Of a stretch of 36,502 nucleotides of DNA, positions 15,832 through 24,784 are shown piece after piece. The stretch lies in the NCBI GenBank assembly GCA_964555685.1, contig CAZKTO010000025.1:1-36502 (forward strand). The letters are read 5' to 3'. The stretch's first letter is position 1; each line of letters opens with the position of its first letter. Below the pieces are notes generated by a model. It was given only the letters and a program-made list of their open reading frames with translations, searched no databases and was not told the origin of the DNA. Made by a program: the position numbers and the translations under genes. Source of the DNA: CAZKTO01 sp964555685 (GTDB taxonomy: Bacteria; Chloroflexota; Dehalococcoidia; SHYB01).

Positions 15832-16815
15832 ATGGCCGTCAAGAGCGTCATCGATGCCGTCCGTGACACCCTGGGCGAGGAGATGCGGCGGGACCCCCGG
15901 ATCATCCTCCTGGGCGAGGACGTGGGCGCCCTGGGCGGCGTCTTCCGCGCCACCGACGGACTGCTCAAGGAGTTCGGGCCCGAGCGGGTCATCGACACGC
16001 CGCTGGCCGAGTCGGCCATCGTGGGCGTGGCCATCGGCGCCTCCCTGAACGGCCTGCGGCCCATCGCCGAGATCCAGTTCGCCGACTTCATCTACCCCGC
16101 CATGAACCAGATCATCAGCGAGGCGGCGCGATACCGGTACCGCAGCAACGGCGCCCAGGGGTGCCCCATGGTGATCCGCGCGCCCTACGGCGGCGGCATT
16201 CGCGGCGGCCTCTACCACTCCCAGAGCCTGGAGGCCTTCTTCTGCCACGTGCCGGGGCTCAAGGTCGTCGCCCCATCCACGCCGTACGATACGGCGGGCC
16301 TCCTGCGGGCGTCGCTGGAGGAGCGAGACCCCATCATCTTCTTCGAGCACAAGAAGACCTACCGCCTGATCAAGGGCGAGGTGCCGGACGGGCGCTACGT
16401 GGTGCCCATCGGGAGCGCGGCCGTCCGGCGCCAGGGCCGGGACCTGACCGTCATCGCCTTCGGGCTCATGGCCCACTACGCCCTGGAGGCCGCCGAGCGC
16501 GCGGCAAAGGACGGCATCGAGGCCGAGGTCATCGACCTGCGCACCCTCAAGCCGCTGGACGAGGCCGCCATCCTCGAGTCCGTCAAGAAGACCAGCAAGG
16601 CCCTCATCGTCCACGAGGACACGCTCACCGGGGGCCTGGGCGGCGAGATCGCCGCCCTCATCGCCGAGAAGGCGTTCGAGTACCTCGATGGGCCGGTGCG
16701 GCGCCTGGCCGCCCCCGACGTGCCAACCATGCCCTTCAGCCGCGTGCTCGAGGAGTTCGTCATGCCAGACGCCCGGAAGATCGAGCGGGCCATCCGGGAG
16801 CTGGCCGCCTATTAG
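15832..16815 (+). CDS. 2-oxoacid dehydrogenase complex E1 component, beta subunit
   Basis: Transketolase-like subunit completing the E1 heterotetramer with the product of 14742-15761. The 327 residues contain LLGEDVGALGGVFRATDGL near the N-terminus and DTPLAESAIVGVAIGASLNGLRPIAEIQFADF with the conserved Glu. Also present are RAPYGGGIRGGLYHSQS with the active-site His of the family, and a C-terminal transketolase domain (VIDLRTLKPLDEAAI). ATG 15832 has an AAGAGGAGG site. An inverted repeat element (16844-16941) separates it from the E2 gene, which may weaken or modulate expression of the downstream part of the operon. Confidence 0.93.
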   Translation: MAVKSVIDAVRDTLGEEMRRDPRIILLGEDVGALGGVFRATDGLLKEFGPERVIDTPLAESAIVGVAIGASLNGLRPIAEIQFADFIYPAMNQIISEAARYRYRSNGAQGCPMVIRAPYGGGIRGGLYHSQSLEAFFCHVPGLKVVAPSTPYDTAGLLRASLEERDPIIFFEHKKTYRLIKGEVPDGRYVVPIGSAAVRRQGRDLTVIAFGLMAHYALEAAERAAKDGIEAEVIDLRTLKPLDEAAILESVKKTSKALIVHEDTLTGGLGGEIAALIAEKAFEYLDGPVRRLAAPDVPTMPFSRVLEEFVMPDARKIERAIRELAAY

Positions 16816-16843
16816 GAGTCAGTCAAGTTAATTTCTGCATATT

Positions 16844-16941
16844 GTCATGCTGAGCGGAGCGAAGCATCTGGGGTCGGGGGGCCCGTCGAGTGAGTGCGTG
16901 CCCCACCCCAGATTCTTCGTCGCTGCGCTCCTCAGAATGAC
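16844..16941. repeat. REP-like imperfect inverted repeat
   Basis: The left arm, GTCATGCTGAGCGGAGCGAA through ATCTGGGG (16844-16873), pairs with a right arm from CCCCAGATTCTTCG to CAGAATGAC (16906-16941), with small gaps. About 32 bases separate the arms. It fills most of the 169-base gap between E1 beta and E2. The outer motif GTCATGCTGA recurs near the right end of the window (36432). This is a dispersed intergenic repeat that could act as a REP/MITE-type element or as an intra-operon attenuator. Confidence 0.75.
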
Positions 16942-16984
16942 ATCTCCAAAAAACTATCGTGACTGAGTACTAGGGGGGTGCGGG

Positions 16985-18259
16985 ATGAGCGTCACCGTCG
17001 CCATGCCCGAGGTGGCCGAGACGGTCGTCGAGGGGACCATCGTCCGCTGGATGAAGCAGGAGGGCGACCGCGTCGGCGAGTACGAGCCCCTCGTCGAGAT
17101 CGTCACGGACAAGGTGAACGTGGAGGTGCCATCGCCGGTGGCGGGCGTGCTGAAGCGGATCCTGGCGGCGCCCAACGCCGTGGTGCCCGTCGGCGCCCCC
17201 CTGGCCATCATCGAGGAGGAGCACCCGGCTGGCGCAACGCCCGCGCCAGATGGAGCGCCGCCCCCGGCGGCGGCCGCGGCGGCTCCTGCCGCTCCCCCCG
17301 TCATAACCGCCGCACGCACACAGGACAAGGGCGAGCCCGATGGGCGGCGCTACACGCCGCTGGTGCGCCGCCTGGCCGAGGAGCACCACGTCGACCTCCG
17401 GCAGCTCACGGGCACGGGCGGCGGCGGACGCATCACCCGGCGCGACGTGCTCGGCTATCTCGACCGGCGCCAGACCCAGCCCGCGCGGGCCCCCTCGACC
17501 CCCGCCCGCCCCGCCGCGCCCGCTCCCGCGACTCCAGCGCCCAAGGTGAGCGCGGCTCCGGGAGACCAATCGCTCCCCCTCACCCCCGTGCGGGCCATCA
17601 TCGCCAAGCGCATGGCCCAGAGCCGCCGCGAGGTGCCCGACGCCTGGACGATGGTCGAGGTGGACGTCACTGGCCTCGTCCGCCTGCGAACGTCCCTCAG
17701 GGACGACTTCCAGCAGCGCGAAGGGATCAACCTGACCTACCTCCCCTTCGCCATCAAGGCCGCCGTGGGCGCTCTCAAGGACTACCCGACCCTCAACACG
17801 GTCTGGGCCGAGGACCGGCTCATCATCAAGAAGGAGGTCAACGTCAGCGTCGCCATCGACCGGGATGAAGGACTCGCCGTGCCCGTAGTCCACCGGGCCG
17901 ATCAGCACAGCATTGCGGGGCTGGCGCGAGAGGTGCACCGCCTGGCGGAGAGGGCGCGGGCCGGCAAGCTCACCATCGGCGACGTCCAGGGCGGCACCTT
18001 CACTATCGATAACACCGGCGTCTTCGGCTCCGTCATGAGCCAGCCCATCGTCAATCAGCCGCAGATCGCCGTCCTCACCACGGAGGCCATCATCCGGCGG
18101 CCCGTGGTCCGGGACGACGATGCCATCGCCATCCGCTTCATGATGAACATGTGCATCTCGTTCGACCACCGGGCCATCGACGGCGCCCTGGCAGGCCGCT
18201 TCATGCAGAGCGTCAAGCGCAAAATGGAGGCCTACGCGCCGGGGCAGAACATATGGTGA
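16985..18259 (+). CDS. 2-oxoacid dehydrogenase complex E2 (dihydrolipoamide acyltransferase)
   Basis: Core acyltransferase, 424 residues. Domain order: a lipoyl domain (1-78) with lipoylated K43 in VTDKVNVEVPSP; an Ala/Pro-rich linker (80-110); a peripheral subunit-binding domain (about 122-160, YTPLVRRLAEEHHVDLRQL then GGGGRITRRDV); a second linker; and the catalytic domain from about 197, with H395 and D399 in SFDHRAIDG. This is the expected partner of the two E1 subunits. ATG 16985 follows GGGGGTG. The 3' end overlaps the lipB start by 7 bases, so the lipoyl-carrying protein and its modifying enzyme are translated together. The acyl substrate follows that of E1 and is not certain. Confidence 0.94.
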   Translation: MSVTVAMPEVAETVVEGTIVRWMKQEGDRVGEYEPLVEIVTDKVNVEVPSPVAGVLKRILAAPNAVVPVGAPLAIIEEEHPAGATPAPDGAPPPAAAAAAPAAPPVITAARTQDKGEPDGRRYTPLVRRLAEEHHVDLRQLTGTGGGGRITRRDVLGYLDRRQTQPARAPSTPARPAAPAPATPAPKVSAAPGDQSLPLTPVRAIIAKRMAQSRREVPDAWTMVEVDVTGLVRLRTSLRDDFQQREGINLTYLPFAIKAAVGALKDYPTLNTVWAEDRLIIKKEVNVSVAIDRDEGLAVPVVHRADQHSIAGLAREVHRLAERARAGKLTIGDVQGGTFTIDNTGVFGSVMSQPIVNQPQIAVLTTEAIIRRPVVRDDDAIAIRFMMNMCISFDHRAIDGALAGRFMQSVKRKMEAYAPGQNIW

Positions 18260-19014
18260 CGGGGTTGCTCGCTCCCGCGCCCGCGGCGGTCCCGAACCCC
18301 GTTCGCCCAGCGCCCTTCGCCGTCCTGGACCTCGGCCGCATCGCCTATCTCGAGGCATGGGCGCTCCAGCGCGAGCTGGCGGGGCTGCGGGCCACCGGCC
18401 GCATCGGCGACACGCTCCTCCTCGCCGAGCACGAGCCGGCCTTCTGCACCGGCGTCCTGGGCAAGGACGAGCACCTCCTCCTCTCAGAGGCGCAGCGGGC
18501 GGCCCTCGGCATCCCCTACTACCGGACGGACCGCGGCGGCGACGTGATGTACGTGGGGCCGGGCCAGGTGGTGGCCTACCCTATCCTGCGCTTGGCCGAT
18601 TTCGGGCTCGATCCGGTGCAGTATCTGCGCCAGCTGGAAGCGGTGGTCGTTGCGACGCTGGCCGATTTCGGCATCCAGGCGCGACGGCTCCCGGGCCTCA
18701 CGGGCGTGTGGGTGGGCGAGGAGAAGATCGCGGGCGTGGCCGCGCGGGTGGCCCGGGGCGTGACGACCCACGGCTTCAACCTGAACGTGGACCCGGACCT
18801 GCGCCCCTTCGACTCCATCGTCACCTGCGGGAACCGGGGCCGGCGGGTGACCTCCATGCAGCGGCTCCGGGGCGCGGCCGCGCCCCCGCGCGCGGCGGTC
18901 GCCGAGGCTGTCGTCCGGCACTTCCAGCGGGTGTTCTACCCCGACCTGTCGGGGCGCTGGTCAAACCGCCGCGCCCTGACGCCTTCGGAACATGGCCGGT
19001 CGTGTCACCATTGA
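18253..19014 (+). CDS. lipB: Lipoyl(octanoyl) transferase
   Basis: LipB moves octanoyl from acyl carrier protein to the lipoyl-domain lysine of E2; LipA then inserts sulfur. The 253 residues show RGGDVMYVGPGQVVAYPI (94-111), TGVWVGEEKIAG with catalytic K158, TTHGFNLNV (171-179), and catalytic C192 in VTCGN. Two departures stand out. The near-invariant His of YHGPGQ is V101, and the usual PCGI around the Cys is TCGN. Start ATG 18253 overlaps the E2 stop; GTG 18256 is an alternative. The last ~25 residues run through one of the CCCCGAC palindromes and are not family sequence. The 3' end overlaps dnaN (opposite strand) by 10 bases. Confidence 0.88.
   Translation: MVTGLLAPAPAAVPNPVRPAPFAVLDLGRIAYLEAWALQRELAGLRATGRIGDTLLLAEHEPAFCTGVLGKDEHLLLSEAQRAALGIPYYRTDRGGDVMYVGPGQVVAYPILRLADFGLDPVQYLRQLEAVVVATLADFGIQARRLPGLTGVWVGEEKIAGVAARVARGVTTHGFNLNVDPDLRPFDSIVTCGNRGRRVTSMQRLRGAAAPPRAAVAEAVVRHFQRVFYPDLSGRWSNRRALTPSEHGRSCHH
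18939..18954. repeat. 16-bp palindrome CCCCGAC-CT-GTCGGGG
   Basis: Perfect palindrome near the lipB 3' end, translated as part of the non-conserved tail (YPDLSGR). It lies 50 bases from the convergent dnaN 3' end, so a bidirectional terminator role is conceivable, but no T tract follows. Confidence 0.75.
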
Positions 19015-20135
19015 ACAAACATCGGCATCACGACGTGGATGAACTGGGAGGCGCCGGCGGGCCGGATCAGGCCCGGGCTGGATGGGCTGGTCGTCTCCAG
19101 CGCCACCTCGCCCTTGCCCAGGATCGCCAGCACGTCCGTCAGATACTTGGCGTTGAAGGCGATCTTGGCCTCGGCCCCCTCCACCTTCGCGTCGATCTCG
19201 CCCAGATCGTCGCCCACCTCCTCGGCCTTGGCCGAGACCGCCAGGCGGCCCGCCCCGTTATCGCCCGGCGTCATCTGCAGACGCACGATCCCGCTGGCGT
19301 CGCGGGCAAAGATCGATGCGGCGCGCGTCGCCCGCAGGAACTCCTCCGCGTCCACCACCGCCCGCGTGGTGTGCTGCTGGGGGATGAGCTGCGAGAAGTT
19401 CGGGAAGTTGCCCTGGATGAGCTGCGAGATCAGCCGGACGTCCTTCGCCGCGAAGAGGACCTGGCTCTTGGCCGGGTTCACGGTGATCGTCACCGGGTCC
19501 GAGGCGTCGGCGATGAGGCGGCTCACCTCCTGCAGCGCCCGGGCCGGGATGATGACCGAGACCTTGCTTTCGACGCCCTCCCGCAGCGAGACCTTGTCCA
19601 CCGAGAGGCGGAAGCCGTCGGCGGCGGCCAGCGTGAGCGTATCGCCATCGAATTCGGCGTGAACGCCGGTGAGCACGGGCCGGGAGTCCTCGGTGGCCGC
19701 GGCCAGCGCCACCCGCGCGATGGCCTGCCGCAGCACGTCGCTATCGATGCGGGCCACGGCGCCCTGGTCTATCTCAGGGATGGGCGGGAAGTCGTCGGCA
19801 TCCATGCCGGAGAGCCGCGCCTCGAAGCGCGCGCACTTGAGCTCGAGGGCCCTGGTCTTGGGCAGGAGCTGGAGCGCCACCTTGTCGTTGGGCAGGGAGT
19901 TGACGAACTCGCCCAGGACGCGGGCCGGGACCGTGATGGCCCCCTCGTCCTCGATCTTGGCCCCGATCCAGGTCACGATGGCGATTTCAAGATTGGTGGC
20001 CGCGAGCTTCAGCCGGCCCCCCTCCGTGGCCAAAAGGACGTTGTTCGTGATGGGGAGGGTCGTGCGGGTGGCGACGGCGCGGCCCACCGTGGCCAGACCC
20101 TTGCTCAGGTTCTCCTGCAGACACGACAGCTTCAT
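19005..20135 (-). CDS. dnaN: DNA polymerase III subunit beta (sliding clamp)
   Basis: Ring-shaped processivity clamp for the replicative polymerase, 376 residues in three repeated clamp domains. It has the characteristic opening MKLSCLQENLSKGLATVGRAV, the TLPITNNVLL loop, EDSRPVLTGVHAEFDGDTLTLAAADGFRLS in domain 2, and the C-terminus ending VVMPMFVQW (consensus LIMPMRL). The protein is full length and looks functional. Neither dnaA, recF nor gyrB is adjacent, so this is not a classical dnaA-dnaN origin locus. A sigma70-like promoter lies just upstream (20161-20190). The ribosome binding site before ATG 20135 is weak (GGGGGTG). Confidence 0.95.
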   Translation of the reverse strand: MKLSCLQENLSKGLATVGRAVATRTTLPITNNVLLATEGGRLKLAATNLEIAIVTWIGAKIEDEGAITVPARVLGEFVNSLPNDKVALQLLPKTRALELKCARFEARLSGMDADDFPPIPEIDQGAVARIDSDVLRQAIARVALAAATEDSRPVLTGVHAEFDGDTLTLAAADGFRLSVDKVSLREGVESKVSVIIPARALQEVSRLIADASDPVTITVNPAKSQVLFAAKDVRLISQLIQGNFPNFSQLIPQQHTTRAVVDAEEFLRATRAASIFARDASGIVRLQMTPGDNGAGRLAVSAKAEEVGDDLGEIDAKVEGAEAKIAFNAKYLTDVLAILGKGEVALETTSPSSPGLIRPAGASQFIHVVMPMFVQW

Positions 20136-20160
20136 GGGGCACCCCCGAAAGAGTGGGCGT

Positions 20161-20190
20161 AGTATACCGCATCTCGTAGAAGCGCCTCAA
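20161..20190 (-). promoter_or_regulatory. Predicted sigma70-type promoter of dnaN
   Basis: On the minus strand, TTGAGG (20190-20185) and TATACT (20166-20161) are separated by 18 bases. The -10 matches consensus at five of six positions and the -35 at four of six. Transcription would start about 20 bases before the dnaN ATG. Confidence 0.6.
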
Positions 20191-20217
20191 GACGATGCAG
20201 ACGCTTGTGGGGAACGT

Positions 20218-20233
20218 CCCCGACGTGTCGGGG
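20218..20233. repeat. 16-bp palindrome CCCCGAC-GT-GTCGGGG
   Basis: Perfect palindrome in the 128-base gap between the amidohydrolase stop (20264) and the dnaN promoter. The position suits a terminator insulating dnaN from the upstream genes, without a T tract. Confidence 0.75.
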
Positions 20234-20263
20234 CGCCGTGACCTCTGGCCGCCGGTGACGCGC

Positions 20264-21391
20264 CTAGAGGCGGTACAGCCGCGCCGCGTTGCCGCCCACG
20301 ATCTTGTCCGTCACGGCCGCAGGAACGTCCCGGAACTGCGCCGCGATCGCCTCGCGCGAGCGGGGCCACGTCGTCTCCGAATGGGGGTAGTCGGACGCCC
20401 ACAGCAACGTCTCGGCGCCGATGAGCTCTACCGCATGGAGGCCCGCGGCGTCCTCCTCGAACGTCGCGAAGAGGTTCGTCCCGAACCATGCCGACGGTCT
20501 CGTCCGGATCCCGTGCGCGGTCCAGCTGGCGTGCTTGCGATAGACCCGCTCGGCCCGCTCCTTGAAGAACGCCAGCCAGCCGATGCCCCCCTCGACCGAG
20601 ACGATCCGCAGGCGGGGGTGGCGATCGAAGACGCCCGTCCACATGATGTAGGCCAGGGTCTCGGCCGTGCTGAACGGGCCGATGTGCATGTAGACGGCGG
20701 GGCCGGCGCGCATCCGCATTACCTGGCTCCGGTTCGGCAGACCCCGCGGACGGCCGGCATGGATGCTCAGGGGGAGGCCCGTCTCGGCCGCGGCGGCCCA
20801 AAAGGGCTCGAAGTACGGGTCGTTCCACTCCCGGCCGCTGGGTGGAATGATGGGCAGCAGCGCCGCCCGAATCCCTGGGAGAGCGGCCGCCCGCTGGAGC
20901 TCCGCCGCCGCGTCCTCGATCGTGTCCATCGGCACCAGGGCGGCGCCCGCCAGACGGCCGGGGCTTGTGCGGCAGAAATCGGAGAGGTGGTCGTTGTATA
21001 CCCGGTAGACCTCCCGGGCCAGCTCGGGTGGCAGGCGCACCTGGTCCATCATGGGGTCGAGGCAGATGTTGGGGTACAGGACCGTCGCCTCGATGCCGTC
21101 CCGGTCCATGTCCCGCAGGCGCGCCGCGGCATCGTAGCTGCCCTTGGGCACGTCCGCCCACGTCAGGCCCCGGTCCTTGATCTCGCCCGGCGGGCGGCCC
21201 GCCATCACCAGGATCCCCAGGGGCCGCGGGGGCTGATCCGCGATCTGGAACCCCTGGCCGCCTCCCGGCAGCTCCACCAGGCGCGGCGCCATGGGGCGCA
21301 GACGCGCCGGCAGCCGCTGCGACCACAGGTCCGGTGGCTCCTGGATGTGGTCGTCCGACGAGATGATTCTGCGTTCGCCTGCTGCGTTCAT
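20264..21391 (-). CDS. Amidohydrolase family 2 (TIM-barrel metal-dependent hydrolase)
   Basis: Member of the amidohydrolase-2 family (aminocarboxymuconate-semialdehyde decarboxylase-like), which hydrolyse or decarboxylate ring-derived acids. The metal motif D13-x-H15-x2-E18 (SSDDHIQEPPDLW) opens the barrel. LSIHAGRP supplies a later His and LLWASDYPHSE the C-terminal Asp. At 375 residues it is normal in size. ATG 21391 begins just before the conserved region; GTG 21406 is possible, and neither has a strong ribosome binding site. It follows the acyl-CoA dehydrogenase gene by 48 bases on the same strand, suggesting a shared degradation pathway. The substrate is unknown. Confidence 0.87.
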   Translation of the reverse strand: MNAAGERRIISSDDHIQEPPDLWSQRLPARLRPMAPRLVELPGGGQGFQIADQPPRPLGILVMAGRPPGEIKDRGLTWADVPKGSYDAAARLRDMDRDGIEATVLYPNICLDPMMDQVRLPPELAREVYRVYNDHLSDFCRTSPGRLAGAALVPMDTIEDAAAELQRAAALPGIRAALLPIIPPSGREWNDPYFEPFWAAAAETGLPLSIHAGRPRGLPNRSQVMRMRAGPAVYMHIGPFSTAETLAYIMWTGVFDRHPRLRIVSVEGGIGWLAFFKERAERVYRKHASWTAHGIRTRPSAWFGTNLFATFEEDAAGLHAVELIGAETLLWASDYPHSETTWPRSREAIAAQFRDVPAAVTDKIVGGNAARLYRL

Positions 21392-21439
21392 GGAGGGCCA
21401 GCCCACCCTGGTCCCGGCGATTGTATCAGAAGGCGGCCG

Positions 21440-22615
21440 CTAGCGCGGCATGCCCAGCCCTCGCTGGGCGATGCTGTTGCGATGGACTTCGCTGGTACCG
21501 GCGCCGATGGTGCCGTGGACCCGCTCGATGGCCTCATAGGCGGCGCTTCCGCCCATGGGAGCGCCCGGCGAGCCGGGCAAGAGCCCGCCGTACAGCCCGA
21601 GCGCCTGCGCCGCCGCCCCGGCGATCTTCTGGAGCAGCTCCGTAGCGTGGACCTTGTTGACGGAGGCCTCATAGCCCGGCGCCAGCCCTAGCGATTGCAT
21701 CCACATCACGCGCCTCATGAACCGCAGTCCCGTCCAGAGCTCGATCTGGAGGCAGACCAGCTTCGCCCGCACCACCGGGTCCTGGCTGAGTGGCCGGCCC
21801 TGCCGCCGCGTCCGCCGGCAGAACGCGACCAGCTCGTCCAGACTGCGATGCGCCCAGCCGTAGTGGAAGGCGCCCGAGCGCTCGGCGGCCAGCGCCGCGG
21901 CCACCTGCACAAACCCATTGTTCAGCGCCCCCAGGAGCGTGCCCCCAGGCACACGGACATCGGCGAAGGCGATATCGCTCAGCGTCCAGCGGTTCATCGT
22001 CTCGCGCCGGCGGAGCGCGACGCCCGGCGTGGCCATGGGCACAATGAACATGCTGATCCCCCGGTGCCGGGTTGCCGAGGGGTCCGTCCGCGCCAGGGTC
22101 AGGCAGTAGTCCGCCTTGTGGGCCCCGGTGACGAGGACCTTCTCGCCGTTCAGGACGAAGCCATCGCCGTCCGGCTCAGCCCGCATCTCCAGCGCCGCCA
22201 GATCGCTTCCCGCCCTTGCCTCCGTATACGCGATGCAGAACGTCACCTCGCCCCGGGCCATCCTTGGGACGAAGAACCCTTTCTGCTCCTCGCTGCCAAA
22301 GGCCAGAAGCGGCGCCGCCGCCAGCGTCACCGCAGTATCAACGGCCGGAGCACCGTGATACGAGGCCTCGAAGTCGGCGATGGCCTTGCACGGCAAGGGC
22401 TTTCCGCCCCCTCCGTACACCTCCGGCAGCGTCACGCCGAGAAGGCCCTCGGCCCCCGCGCGCCGCAGCAGGTCCCGCTCGAACGCCTCGTCGTAGCCCG
22501 TCAGATCGGACGGGTCCCGGTGACGGGGAGCCTCCTCCCGCGCCATCTCGCGGGCGTAAAAATCGCGAGCGCGCCGCTGGAACTCCAGAAGCTCTGGCGG
22601 AAGGCTGAAGTCCAT
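21440..22615 (-). CDS. Acyl-CoA dehydrogenase
   Basis: FAD enzyme that introduces an alpha-beta double bond into acyl-CoA. The 391 residues cover the N-terminal helical domain (MDFSLPPELLEFQRRARDFY), the middle beta domain (FCIAYTEARAGSDLAALEMRA, then GFVLNGEKVLVTGAH) and the C-terminal helical domain. The C-terminal motif TIGAGTSEVHRN has A372 where medium-chain enzymes carry their catalytic Glu. Isovaleryl- and long-chain-type enzymes also have Ala/Gly here and use a Glu elsewhere in the chain. ATG 22615 follows GGAGGG; the longer open frame upstream is a shadow of the hemL region. It lies 65 bases downstream of hemL and may share its transcript. Substrate unknown. Confidence 0.92.
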   Translation of the reverse strand: MDFSLPPELLEFQRRARDFYAREMAREEAPRHRDPSDLTGYDEAFERDLLRRAGAEGLLGVTLPEVYGGGGKPLPCKAIADFEASYHGAPAVDTAVTLAAAPLLAFGSEEQKGFFVPRMARGEVTFCIAYTEARAGSDLAALEMRAEPDGDGFVLNGEKVLVTGAHKADYCLTLARTDPSATRHRGISMFIVPMATPGVALRRRETMNRWTLSDIAFADVRVPGGTLLGALNNGFVQVAAALAAERSGAFHYGWAHRSLDELVAFCRRTRRQGRPLSQDPVVRAKLVCLQIELWTGLRFMRRVMWMQSLGLAPGYEASVNKVHATELLQKIAGAAAQALGLYGGLLPGSPGAPMGGSAAYEAIERVHGTIGAGTSEVHRNSIAQRGLGMPR

Positions 22616-22680
22616 CCGTCCCTCCCACTGAGCGCGCCGCCGCGCGCCAGAGCCCATCCCCTCCCGGGCCTTGCGAGCCC

Positions 22681-23944
<1,264 letters not shown>

Positions 23945-23958
<14 letters not shown>

Positions 23959-24077
23959 CCAGGTCCTCGAACAGCTCCTTGGCGGAGGCGAAGCGCTTCA
24001 CCCGGCCGGCCCGGATATCCCCCTCGGCCTCGGCCTCCGCGGCCTGCCACTCTCGCGTCCAGAAGTAAGCCTGGCTC
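23945..24077. repeat. 133-bp direct repeat, copy 1
   Basis: Aligns without gaps to 24428-24560 (offset 483 bases) with about seven mismatches, near 95% identity. Copy 1 encodes the last ~40 codons of the chimeric HicA-like protein; copy 2 encodes the corresponding tail of the AbrB-like antitoxin. Confidence 0.9.
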
Positions 24078-24133
24078 AACTCACGAGAACAGCCGTGAAC
24101 GTGGAGGTGGCGCAGCAGGTCTGACCGCTTCAC
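23951..24133 (-). pseudogene. HicA toxin N-terminus fused to a copy of the AbrB antitoxin tail
   Basis: A 60-residue frame. Residues 1-15 (MKRSDLLRHLHVHGC) read like the start of a HicA mRNA interferase. From about residue 20, SQAYFWTREWQAAEAEAEGD onward is almost identical to the C-terminus of the AbrB-like protein encoded at 24434-24784. The HicA double-stranded-RNA-binding fold and its catalytic His are absent, so it cannot be a working toxin. The junction falls where the 133-bp direct repeat begins (24077/24078). The ATG at 24133 sits two bases after the hicB stop, the usual hicB-hicA spacing. I call it a broken hicA created by recombination with abrB; a residual role of the short chimera cannot be excluded. 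Confidence 0.8.
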
Positions 24134-24135
24134 GA

Positions 24136-24345
24136 TCAGACTTCGACCACGATGGTGCCTCTGTATACGCGCGCCGGCTGCCCCAACTCGTTCCTTGCCT
24201 TGAGCACCAGCAGAAGGGCCTCCTGCAGGTTCTCCTTCACCTCACGGAGCGTCCGGCCTTGCGTGTTCACGCCTGGCACCTCTGGAACGTAGCCGACGTA
24301 CCACCGGCCGCGCTTTTCAACCACGGTCGAAAACGTCTTCTTCAC
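24136..24345 (-). CDS. hicB: HicB family antitoxin
   Basis: Small (69-residue) HicB-type antitoxin with the partial RNase H-like fold: WYVGYVPEVPGVNTQGRTLREVKENLQEAL matches the family core strand-strand-helix. It lacks the C-terminal DNA-binding domain seen in longer HicB proteins. The start is GTG 24345, with GGGGTGATG just upstream. Its partner toxin gene downstream has been destroyed (see 23951-24133), so it is an orphan antitoxin, possibly still able to neutralise a HicA encoded elsewhere. Confidence 0.85.
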   Translation of the reverse strand: MKKTFSTVVEKRGRWYVGYVPEVPGVNTQGRTLREVKENLQEALLLVLKARNELGQPARVYRGTIVVEV

Positions 24346-24427
24346 TGCATCACCCCGGACAGGCCTCGTGTGCCGCGCAGCAGGAGCTTACCGAATCGGC
24401 CAAGCCGTCACAACCGGCGATATCCCT

Positions 24428-24560
24428 GACCGCCTAGGCGTCCAGGTCCTCGAACAGCTCCTTGGCCGAAGGGAAGCGCTTCACCCGGCCGGCCCGGATG
24501 TCCCCCTCGGCCTCGGCCTCCGCGGCCTGCCACGCTCGCGTCCAGAAGTAAGCCTGGCTC
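24428..24560. repeat. 133-bp direct repeat, copy 2
   Basis: Partner of 23945-24077. This copy is probably the source, because here the sequence is the natural C-terminal half of a complete AbrB-like antitoxin gene. Confidence 0.9.
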
Positions 24561-24784
24561 TTGTCCACCAGGCGCTTGAGCGTCAGCATGACCCGGTCCC
24601 CCTCTACCTGGACCTCGATGAGGTCCCCCTCCTCGATCTCGAGGGCGCGCCGCACGTCCGAGGGCAGGGTGATCTGCCCATGCCGCGTCACCTTGGTCAG
24701 GGACGGCGCCGCCTGGACGGCGTAGGCCGCCATCGTCTCCTTGATCTGCGGAGCGGTCTGTTTACGGATTCTTGAGCGTGGCAT
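24434..24784 (-). CDS. AbrB/MazE-like antitoxin
   Basis: A 116-residue protein with a SpoVT-AbrB swapped-hairpin DNA-binding domain: TKVTRHGQITLPSDVRRALEIEEGD, followed by a VEGDRVMLTLKR strand. A linker leads to the antitoxin tail SQAYFWTRAWQAAEAEAEGD, then GRVKRFPSAKELFEDLDA. This W-x-x-E/A-rich, DI-x-AGR-x-x-x-F tail is common in AbrB-type antitoxins paired with RelE-like toxins. ATG 24784 (GGGGAA upstream) lies inside the end of the relE-like gene, so the two overlap by 23 bases; TTG 24796 is an alternative. It probably neutralises the RelE-like protein and represses their shared promoter (25023-25050). Confidence 0.87.
   Translation of the reverse strand: MPRSRIRKQTAPQIKETMAAYAVQAAPSLTKVTRHGQITLPSDVRRALEIEEGDLIEVQVEGDRVMLTLKRLVDKSQAYFWTRAWQAAEAEAEGDIRAGRVKRFPSAKELFEDLDA

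Noticed and set aside
19005..20263. Replication origin next to dnaN
   Set aside because: No dnaA gene, no cluster of DnaA-box-like TTATNCACA sequences and no AT-rich unwinding region were seen.
20187..21326. 379-codon minus-strand frame overlapping the amidohydrolase in another frame
   Set aside because: Gly/Pro/Arg-rich shadow; the amidohydrolase frame carries the metal-binding motifs.
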